DNA from: Pseudomonas syringae
Lineage (GTDB): Bacteria; Pseudomonadota; Gammaproteobacteria; Pseudomonadales; Pseudomonadaceae
Assembly: GCF_021605415.1 (NCBI RefSeq)
Contig: NZ_WKEQ01000045.1
Location: forward strand, 1 to 40,085
Direction of reading: 5' to 3'
DNA length: 40,085 nt
Shown here: positions 28,844 through 37,000 of the stretch, piece after piece
How the letters are laid out: every line of letters begins with the position of its first letter
Numbering within the stretch: position 1 is the first letter of the stretch
The notes under the pieces: model-generated
Told to the model about the DNA's origin: nothing
Seen by the model: the letters and a program-made list of their open reading frames with translations, nothing else
Database searches by the model: none
Made by a program: the position numbers and the translations under genes

Positions 28844-30391
28844 TCAAGGGGTGGCGGCAATGGGTTTATAGGGCGCAACCAGATAAAAGCGCTGATCCGG
28901 CAAGTCAACGGTCACTACATGGGCGCCGCGCAATCCCGAACGGCGCCCGGGGCCGAAGCTGATGCGCGGTGTCAGGCCCGTGTCGAAGTCGTGCAAACCT
29001 TCCAGCGCCGTCACCAGTTTTTCCCGGCTGGCGTCGCGCCCCGCCTGTTTCATGCCTTCGCTGAGCAGCAGCATCGAGGCATACGCCCCGACTTGCAGCA
29101 CGCCGTGCTCGGCGCCGAGCCCTTGGTGCTCGCGCAGTACACTGAGGGCCACGCGCCCGGTTTGCGTCCAGTCGCTGGGCACGAACGGGTACGATAAAAA
29201 CACCCGTCGCGAAAAGCCTTCCGGGACTTGCAACAGATCCCCGGCGACCTGACTGGAGGTGGCAAACAAATACGGCAGTTGTCCGGCGCTCTGCAGACCA
29301 CTGGCCAGGCGACTGAAACCGCCACCACTGCCGAGGAAAAACACAGAACGCGAGCCAAGCGGCAAGGTGCCGCTCACCGGGTCATAGACTTGCAGACTGA
29401 CGTTTTGCCAGCCGCGATCCTGCAAATACTGGCCGAGGTTGTGCGCCGCTTGGGCCTGGCCCGGCTCGTCGGGATAGGCGATCAGCGTCGGTCCCGGCAA
29501 GACCCGCAGGCTAACACCGGCGTAGTCGGCCAAAGCAATGAGCTGGTCGCGCAGCCCCGGCAAGGGTTCGAAAATCTGTCGACTGGTCTGTTCTGAACCG
29601 AGCAACGACAGCGGCCCGATCAGCGGCACTCCGTCCGGCTCCAGTGTTGCCCCGAGTTCGCCATCCAGTGCCGGCGCCAACGGCGCGACCAGCGCGAATA
29701 TCTGTTCCTGATCAATCAGTTGCCGCAACGCACGCTCGGCGCTGGCGCGATCCGGGCCAGGGTCGATCACCGTCAGGCGCAATTGTCGACCGTGAATACC
29801 GCCGGCCTGATTGATTCGCGCCACGCTGCCATTAAGTACCGCCGCCACCGTCGCGCCCTCCTCGGCCAACGGCCCCTCACTGGGCAATAACGTGCCCAGG
29901 TGCAGGGTTTCGCTGTCGAGGCCGGGGTCGCGCTCGTCGGCCAGGCGTTTGAGGTACGCGGTGAGGTTGCGCTGATCTTTCATGGATAAAAGAAAGCGCG
30001 GCATCGACGGGTCGAGGCGATTGTGGCCAGGGTCGCGGCCCTGTTGAATCACCTTCGCCACGGTGCTGTCGCTGTAACCGGGATAGTTTCGGCCGTTGAC
30101 GGTTTGTCCGTACTTGCTGGTCAGCCGCGCCCAGTTCAACGGCGGCGGCCGCACGCCACCCTCCGGTCGACCGAGGCCGTCGGTGCCGTGGCAGTTCGCG
30201 CATGGCAGGCTGGTGGCCGGCAGCAACACATCGGCGGCGCCGACCCTGGCCATGATCGCTTCGCCGCTGGCCGACACGCCTTCGCGGTATAAACGTTTAC
30301 CGGCGCTTTCCTCTTCGGTCAGGGTCAGGGCCGCCGTGCCGAAGCTGACGCCGGCGAGCAGACAGAGGGCGAGAACGCAGACGAGGTTCAT
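28844..30391 (-). CDS. Cytochrome c-periplasmic binding protein fusion
   Basis: A 515-residue exported protein with two parts. Residues about 25-150 form a class I cytochrome c with heme site CANCH (C64, C67, H68) and MPRFLL as possible axial Met region. Residues about 160-505 resemble the branched-chain amino-acid/amide binding proteins (Peripla_BP_6): LHLGTLLPSEGPL, AAVLNGSVARINQAGGIHGRQLRL, DRASAERALRQLI, and a C-terminal LVTALEGLHDFDTGLTPRISFG. A binding lobe joined to a heme is unusual; it could couple ligand binding to electron transfer from the oxidases. It starts 9 bases after the SCO gene upstream. Confidence 0.85.
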   Translation of the reverse strand: MNLVCVLALCLLAGVSFGTAALTLTEEESAGKRLYREGVSASGEAIMARVGAADVLLPATSLPCANCHGTDGLGRPEGGVRPPPLNWARLTSKYGQTVNGRNYPGYSDSTVAKVIQQGRDPGHNRLDPSMPRFLLSMKDQRNLTAYLKRLADERDPGLDSETLHLGTLLPSEGPLAEEGATVAAVLNGSVARINQAGGIHGRQLRLTVIDPGPDRASAERALRQLIDQEQIFALVAPLAPALDGELGATLEPDGVPLIGPLSLLGSEQTSRQIFEPLPGLRDQLIALADYAGVSLRVLPGPTLIAYPDEPGQAQAAHNLGQYLQDRGWQNVSLQVYDPVSGTLPLGSRSVFFLGSGGGFSRLASGLQSAGQLPYLFATSSQVAGDLLQVPEGFSRRVFLSYPFVPSDWTQTGRVALSVLREHQGLGAEHGVLQVGAYASMLLLSEGMKQAGRDASREKLVTALEGLHDFDTGLTPRISFGPGRRSGLRGAHVVTVDLPDQRFYLVAPYKPIAATP

Positions 30392-30400
30392 GGCGCGGGC

Positions 30401-31021
30401 TCAGCGGCCGGCCACGGGCATCGACAGCAACTGCAAGCGCTGGGCGATCGCGGCGGCCGGTGCATCGGGCCGGATTTTGCTCCAGCGTTTGTTGGCGACG
30501 TCACCGACGATCAGTTGGGTCGAATGTTGCTCGGGGGTCGGCACGATCTGGCCGATGCGTCCCAGCACCAGATCCATTTGCGCCTTGTCGCCGGTAAGAA
30601 AGAGCCAGTGGGGGTCATCGGCACCCTGCTTCAAGGTGTAAGCCTTGAGTACCGCCGGCGTATCGCGCAACGGATCACTGGTAAGGGAGATGAAGGTGAT
30701 GCCTTCGGCCTTGTCGCCCAGCAGCTCGCGCACTTCCTTGAGCTTGCGGGTGATCAGCGGACAGGCGTCGTTGCAGCTGGTGAAAATCACGTTGACCAGC
30801 ACGATGCGGTTTTGCAGCGCGTCGCTGTAAAAACGCAGGGTTTCGCCGTTCTGATCCTGTAGCGGCGTGTCGGTAAACCAGGTTTTGGCGTCGTGGGTGC
30901 CTTTGGCTGGCTGTGGGATCGCTGCTGCGGGCGCGGACGCCTGGTGGTTTTCGTGAGACAGCGCAAACAGGCTGAAAACGCAGAAACATATGGTCAGGAC
31001 GATCAGGAAGAGCGCTTTCAT
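30401..31021 (-). CDS. SCO1/SenC-family copper protein
   Basis: A 206-residue protein with an N-terminal signal/anchor helix (about 1-20) and a thioredoxin-like SCO domain. The copper ligands are complete: TSCNDACP (C83, C87) and H166 in PEQHSTQ. It is the second of two tandem SCO genes; its ATG overlaps the stop of the first (ATGA). It lacks the cytochrome domain of the SCO protein at 3107-4198. A likely job is copper delivery or thiol-disulphide control for MnxG. Confidence 0.9.
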   Translation of the reverse strand: MKALFLIVLTICFCVFSLFALSHENHQASAPAAAIPQPAKGTHDAKTWFTDTPLQDQNGETLRFYSDALQNRIVLVNVIFTSCNDACPLITRKLKEVRELLGDKAEGITFISLTSDPLRDTPAVLKAYTLKQGADDPHWLFLTGDKAQMDLVLGRIGQIVPTPEQHSTQLIVGDVANKRWSKIRPDAPAAAIAQRLQLLSMPVAGR

Positions 31022-31668
31022 GGTTGCTGCTCCATAGCGATGGCGGTGTGTTTGGCATGAGTGCGCAAGCCGCTGAGTTTTTCCACTTCCTTGGTCAGAA
31101 GGGCTGGATCGGTGAAGCCGTAATAGCGCGTCCAGTGACGACTGTTGCCGTCGCCCACCAGAATCAGCGGCTGATGATTCTTGAAGTCACCGCTGAAACT
31201 GCCCAAGCCTTTGAGGGTGTCGCTAATTGATTGCGCCGAGCCGGTCAGCCAGCTCCAGCCCGGGCCTTTCTGGAATGCACGGGCGTAATCCTGCAAACGC
31301 TGCGGATCGTCGCGTTGCGGATCGATGCTGATCGACACCAGTTGCACCTCTTCGCCGACTCGCGCGCCGAGCTGTTTCTGCACCTTGCCCATGATCGACG
31401 ACACCACCGGGCACACCGTCGTGCAGCTGGTGTAGATGAAGCTCATCACGACGATTTTGTCGCGCACCAGATCCGGCTCCAGGCGCACGGTCTTGCCGTT
31501 CTGATCGAGCAGCGGCACGTTGGCGAATTTGACTTGAGCGTGCTCCTGGGTGCTGGCGGCCGCAGCCTTGTGCCCGGCATGCTCGTCCGCCGAATGGGCC
31601 TGGGCCTGATGGACACCCATGGCTAACAGGCAAAGCGTCAACAAGCCACGTGAGGTGAATCGCTTCAT
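31018..31668 (-). CDS. SCO1/SenC-family copper protein
   Basis: A 216-residue exported SCO protein: signal peptide to about residue 24 (QAQA), a His-rich stretch right after it (HSADEHAGHKAA), then the SCO fold with TSCTTVCP (C82, C86) and H165 in FKNHQPL. The His-rich mature N-terminus could bind extra copper. It overlaps the next SCO gene by four bases and follows the beta-propeller gene by 15 bases, so all are probably one transcript. Confidence 0.9.
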   Translation of the reverse strand: MKRFTSRGLLTLCLLAMGVHQAQAHSADEHAGHKAAAASTQEHAQVKFANVPLLDQNGKTVRLEPDLVRDKIVVMSFIYTSCTTVCPVVSSIMGKVQKQLGARVGEEVQLVSISIDPQRDDPQRLQDYARAFQKGPGWSWLTGSAQSISDTLKGLGSFSGDFKNHQPLILVGDGNSRHWTRYYGFTDPALLTKEVEKLSGLRTHAKHTAIAMEQQP

Positions 31669-31683
31669 GGTGTTTTTTCCTCG

Positions 31684-33606
31684 TCACTGAGTCTGGCCGG
31701 GCGACACCCGGACACTGGCAAACGTCTTGTCATCGAATCCGGCGCCCAAGGATGCCGCGCGCACATGCAGATACCAGGCGCCGCTTCGATCCAGCCTCAC
31801 CGGGGCTTCGTACACTCCGTCAGAGACTTCCAGCGCGGCCACTTCACGGGGGCGCGAGGTTGGCGCGAGGAAGTAGCGCAACTGCACGTCCTTCACACCG
31901 CCGCGCCGGGTTTTCTGCTTGCCCTGGACGATGCGGAAACGCACCACGTAAGGGGCATTCAGGGCCACCGAAGTCTTGTCGAGCAGAAACTCGACCTTCG
32001 GTTGGCCCACGTGTTTTTGCGGCAGTCCATCGGGCTCGATCTGTGCGGTGAAGCAATGAATGATGTTGGGTTGATTGAGCAGGAACGCCACGTCGAACTG
32101 CCCCGCTGCCGGTAATTTCACTCGAGCGCTGTACAGCCCCGGCGAGATTTCGCGCAGGCTGCGGTCGATGACCAGCGCCGCCCGTGCCGTTTGCCCGCGA
32201 TTGGGGTAACCGGACATCGGCGCGTTCATGCCTTCGGCGTAGAAATAGGTGGTGTTGTCGACCGGGTTGACCACGAACACGGCGTTGTCGTCTCGCGACA
32301 CGGCCAGGCTCGACGCCAGCGGCAGATCCCCGGCGAGGCGTGGCGGCTGCGGCCCGGCTTCGAATGCCTGGCTGATCGGCTTGCGCCCTTCGCCCAGTGA
32401 CGCGAGGTTGATCATGGTGACTTTGGGTGAGGCGAGGCCGCGCACGTAGGCGTAGGCCTGGGTGAACACCACTTGGTAGGGTTCGGCGGAAACGTCCAGG
32501 TCATGGATCGCCGAATCGTTGGATGCATCGACGATGGTGACGCGGTTTTCCAGGGTGTTGAGCACAACGCCGAAACGGCCGTCAGCACTGAAACCCATCG
32601 GGCCCAGACCCTGCTGCAACTTGATCACGCGGCGCACGTTCAGGCTGCTGCTGTCGACTACGGTCACCGTGCCGTCCTTGCCATCGGCCACGTACACGGC
32701 GTCGGACAATGCCGAATACGCCACGGACAATGGATTGGAACCGGTTTTGAGTTGCTGGACGATGGTCAGGCCGGCGACGTCGATGATGCTCAGGGTGCCG
32801 TCGTCGCGGTTGCTGACGAAGGCGAAGCGGCTGTCTTTGCTGAAGGTGATTTCGTGGTGGCCGCGACCGGTGACCAGGTGCTTGAGTGGCTTGAGGGTCT
32901 GGGTGTCGATCACGGTCACGCCGGACGTTTCGGCGCTGTCGGCGTTGTTGCCGACCCACAGCAGGCGTTCGTCCGGTTGCAGCGCGACCCGCACCGGTTG
33001 GCTGCCCGCGCTGATCGAGTCGAGCACTTTGAATTGTTCGCTGTCGATCACCGCCACTTCGCCTGCGGTGGGCATCGACACGAAGACGCGTTTGTTGTCT
33101 TTGGGCGTGACCCAGTCCATTGGTGGCTGCTTGAGTTCGATCCGCGCCATGGTGCTGGTGATGCCGCCGACCGACACCGAGGGGTCGACTACCGAGACGC
33201 TGGCGTCGCGGTTCATCACCAAGAGGAAATAGCCGTTGAGATCAAGCAGCGGCCGGGCGCCGATATTCGACTTGAGGAACACCCCGACCCGCGACTTGCA
33301 GCTCTGCTCACGGCCCTGGGCCAGATCGCCAGCGATGGCTTGCGAATCGACCCAAGCGCCGGGATTGACGCCGGACAACGGCTGGCCGGAAGCGCTGTCG
33401 GTGACGCGAAACTGCACGTCGGCGAACTCGCCTTCACGCAGGACTCCGTCCTTGGCCAGCGCTTGGAGTTTGAAATCCACCGCCACGCCGTCACGGGCCA
33501 ACGTCTGAGCACCGCCGGTTTGCGCCAGCGCAATCTCACTCAGCGTCAGCAAAGCACCGGCCATGACCAGCACACAAAGACTGATGATGTTAATGACCCT
33601 GTTCAT
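31684..33606 (-). CDS. Exported YncE-like beta-propeller protein
   Basis: A 640-residue exported protein (signal peptide to about residue 28, ALA). Residues about 120-440 contain WD40/YVTN-like propeller blades (GEVAVIDSEQFKVLDSISAGSQPVRVALQPDERLLWVGN, and several similar ones). Flanking domains at about 30-110 and 470-635 look like beta-sandwich, Ig-like modules (VDFKLQALAKDGVLREGEFADVQFRV; VEFLLDKTSVALNAPYVVRFRI). No enzyme motif is seen. It is encoded immediately downstream of mnxG, across a REP cluster. It may bind or present the oxidase, or act in extracellular matrix; this is a guess. GGGGAGG lies five bases before the ATG. Confidence 0.85.
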   Translation of the reverse strand: MNRVINIISLCVLVMAGALLTLSEIALAQTGGAQTLARDGVAVDFKLQALAKDGVLREGEFADVQFRVTDSASGQPLSGVNPGAWVDSQAIAGDLAQGREQSCKSRVGVFLKSNIGARPLLDLNGYFLLVMNRDASVSVVDPSVSVGGITSTMARIELKQPPMDWVTPKDNKRVFVSMPTAGEVAVIDSEQFKVLDSISAGSQPVRVALQPDERLLWVGNNADSAETSGVTVIDTQTLKPLKHLVTGRGHHEITFSKDSRFAFVSNRDDGTLSIIDVAGLTIVQQLKTGSNPLSVAYSALSDAVYVADGKDGTVTVVDSSSLNVRRVIKLQQGLGPMGFSADGRFGVVLNTLENRVTIVDASNDSAIHDLDVSAEPYQVVFTQAYAYVRGLASPKVTMINLASLGEGRKPISQAFEAGPQPPRLAGDLPLASSLAVSRDDNAVFVVNPVDNTTYFYAEGMNAPMSGYPNRGQTARAALVIDRSLREISPGLYSARVKLPAAGQFDVAFLLNQPNIIHCFTAQIEPDGLPQKHVGQPKVEFLLDKTSVALNAPYVVRFRIVQGKQKTRRGGVKDVQLRYFLAPTSRPREVAALEVSDGVYEAPVRLDRSGAWYLHVRAASLGAGFDDKTFASVRVSPGQTQ

Positions 33607-33643
33607 CCCGACCTCCCCTGAAAATCAAATCCAGACGACGAGG

Positions 33644-33957
33644 TTCCTGCGGGAGCGAGCCTGCTCACGAAAGCGTCAGCCGCCTCACCACCCAGAACCG
33701 AGTTGCTCCCAATCGCTGGCAAGCCAGCTCCCACAGGATTTGCATTCCGACCACTGCCCTGTGGGAGCCGAGCTTGCGTGGTTCCTGTGGGAGCGAGCCT
33801 GCTCACGAGAGCGTCAGCCGCCTCACCACCCAGAACCGAGTTGCTCCCAATCGCTGGCAAGCCAGCTCCCACAGGATTCGCATTCCGACCACTGCCCTGG
33901 GGGAGCCGAGCTTGCGCGGTTCCTGTGGGAGCTGGCTTGCCAGCGATAGCGTCCTCA
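33644..33957. repeat. Tandem 138-base repeats built from REP palindromes
   Basis: A 138-base unit starting TTCCTGCGGGAGCGAGCC at 33644 repeats at 33782 with only a few changes, and a third, truncated and diverged unit starts at 33920. Each full unit carries opposite-facing REPs (GGGAGCGAGCCTGCTCACGA and GCTGGCAAGCCAGCTCCCAC) and a third variant (GTGGGAGCCGAGCTTGCG). The array fills most of the 420-base gap between mnxG and the beta-propeller gene, in which I see no gene. It may limit transcription or stabilise the mnxG transcript end. Confidence 0.92.
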
Positions 33958-34026
33958 GCCTCACCCTCGAAAACCGCGTCGTCCTCATCGCGAGCGGGTC
34001 GCGCCCACAGGGTTTTGCGTTTGCTC

Positions 34027-37000
34027 TTATTGCCCCGGCGGGGTCGGTTCCGGTTCGTTGGTCACGCGTAGCAATCCCCACAGTCCGGAGGTGTTGCCGT
34101 AGGCGGCGTAGTCGCGGAACAGATAGTCGCCCGGTATCGCATTGCTGCCCCCGGCATTGGGGAACATGAAGCTGAAGTGCGCCGCCGGCAGTACGCTTTC
34201 GCGGGCGCCGATGTACATCGACATCGGGTTGTAGCCGAACTTGGTCGAGCCCACGCCTGGATTGCTCATCGGGTATCCGCCCAAATCACTCTTCTCCGAC
34301 AGGTACGGGTTGGCCGACCACACGTGTCCATCCAACTGGAACGTAGTGCCACGACTGCCTCCCGTCGGCATCAGAATGTGAGTGCGGAACGGTTGCCCCG
34401 GTTTGGCGTACAGCACCGGCGTTTGCGGATCGCTGCCCACCAGTGCGTTGCTGTACGCCATGTGCGCATTGACCATGTCGCCGTAACCCGCGCCGTCGGC
34501 ATGACCGAACGGTGCGTCCGGCGCGAGGCCGAAGCGGTACCACATCGGTTCGGTCTTGTAGTTGATCGCCATGCTCGAGTTGTCCTGCGGATCGGTCGGC
34601 ACCCCAAAGCCTTCAGCCGCGATGCCTTCCAACGGCCGGCCATTGGCCCAACGGGTGTTCAACGCCTTCTGCCAGACCATCGCAAAATCGCGGTAAGCGG
34701 TTTGCCCTGGCGCGGTCACCGTGGCGTTGACCTTGCGCACATCATCAACCCAGGTCGCGCCAACCGGCAGGATGCTCATCGCACCACCGAGGCCTTTCTG
34801 CGGCTGCTTGATCACGTCCGCCGGGGTGAAATTCAAGCCGCCGAATTCCACCGCCGTGGCGTTGATGTTGTCGACGCTGCGGCCCAGTTGGGTGATCGGT
34901 TTGCCTTCACGCTCCAGGTGACCGGCGTAGTACTGATAACTGCGCGTCGGGTACGCGCCGCTGTTGCCGACGCGCGGCGGCACGGTCTGGATCGGGTTGG
35001 CGCCGACGTTGGTGCCGTCGGATTTGGTGATGTCATAGGCCAGCAATTGCGCATGCATGCCGACGTGACTGGATGGCCGCATCAGGTTGTTGCTGAAGGT
35101 GGTCGAGCCGAAACCGCTGTTGCGATCACGCTTGACGATGCCTTGCATCACGGCGGTTTGCGTCAGGTCGGGCATCACGCTCGGCAGACGGTTTTCCAAC
35201 GTGATGTTGATGCAGTCTCCGGCAGCGGCGCGCAGCACCAGCGGTTCGACGGGGACACCGGGTTTGAGTTTGCCGGTAACCGTGTCGAGATCCGACTTGC
35301 GCACGTACAGGATCGCAGTCGGGTCATGCAATGGCCCGCTCTGACCGCCGATGGTGAAGGTCTCGCCATCCTCCGGATCGGTCACCGTCACCTGCGCAAT
35401 GCTCACGGTGCGCGAGTTGTGCACCAGCGTGCCGCCCGCCGGGTTCAGCGGCCCGCCGACATGCTGACCAAGTCCTTCAGGGTCGCCGATGATCAGGCCG
35501 AGCGGATTGCCGAGGATGTCGTTGGCCAGCGCCGCGACGACTTCATAGTTGCGCTGCGGTGTCGGCCGAGTGCCGATGCCGTTGGGGTTGAGGCCGATCC
35601 GTGGGCAACTGCCGTCGAACGCTACGGTGTTGCGCATGCCGGTCGGTTTGGCGTTGTTGGGCAGCGCGAACAGGTCGTTACGTTGCGCGGTGTAGTTGCG
35701 CATCACGCCCCAGATGCCGCTCCAGTAGCCTTCGATCGAAGCGTCCATCGAGTACAGATAGTCGCCGGTGGTGGCAGCCGAACTGGACAGCATCGCCACC
35801 GGAGCAATGAAGCCCATCTGCTCGGAGATGCCGATCATTTGCGAAGCGCGCCAACCGGAGTTCGAACTGTTGCCGAATCCGGAGCCGCTTTGCAGCCACT
35901 TCACGCCGTGCAGCGTCACGTTGTGTTCTTCTTCATGGCCGCCGGCATGCACCCGCAGCCGCACGTTGTCGCCGGTGTAGGTGCGCAGCATCGGCGTAAA
36001 CGGATCGCCCGGCTCGGCGCCACCCTTATTGATGTGCGGCGGGAACAGCGTGGTGCCGCCGGTCGGGCCGGTGGCCGAGCTGATCAGGTTCGGCGCCAGG
36101 TTCATCGCCGGGATCGCCCGGTCGGTGCGGCTGTGCATTGCGTACGCCAAGTCACCGCCGAGGCCGTCGGCCTGCATGCCGCGCTTGCCGTCCGGGCCGA
36201 CCTTGTTCGGGTCGTACACCCGCAGGGCCAGCGGTTCGTTGCGGTAATTGACGACAAACATACCCGGGTCATCCACCGAGATGGCTTGCGGACATGGCCG
36301 GCTCGGACAGCCCGGCACTTGACCGCCCTGCACTTCCAGCACGCCTTCAAGCAGCGAGCTGGCGTTGTTACGCACCGGCGGATTGATCGCGTAGCGGAAG
36401 CTGTCGGCGGTGGCCGGGAACGCTTGAGGGTTCGGCACACCATTGGGGCCGGCGCCGACATACACGCCGGCTTCATAGGCGTGCTGGAAGTCGCTGTACT
36501 CCAGGAAGAACTCGCGGAAGCTGTCGTTCTTGCCGTCGCCATCAATGTCGCCGGTTTTGATCACCGCTTGCCACGAGGTCGGCCCGCCGTCCTGGCGCGC
36601 GCCGCTGTACAACGGCTCGCCGGTCTCGGCGTGGAACCAGGTCGAACCGGCCGGTTCCGCCAACACGGTGGCGTACAAGCCAATCTGCTGGTGCGTCGAT
36701 GGGCCGAGGTGGTCGTGAGTGAAGATGGTGCCCAAACCGCGATCCACGCCTTTGCTGTTGACCACCGGGTCGACGAACCAGCGTTGCATCGCCGTGCGCG
36801 CCCCCATCCAGTCGCTGCGACCGTATTGGCCGAAGAACGGGTGCGACTTGGCTTTCGGACAAACCTGTGTGCCGTCGCGCGGATCGGTGCCCTGGCACTG
36901 GTTGAACAAGCGGATCGCCTGGATGCGTCCCTGCACAGCGCCCGGGGAAAGCACGCCGTCCTCGTAGTTCCAGCCGTTGGACGAGCCATCGGCGGAGGTC

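Noticed and set aside
33644..33957. Possible CRISPR array
   Set aside because: The repeated units are 138 bases with internal REP palindromes and no short regular repeat-spacer pattern; no cas genes are near.
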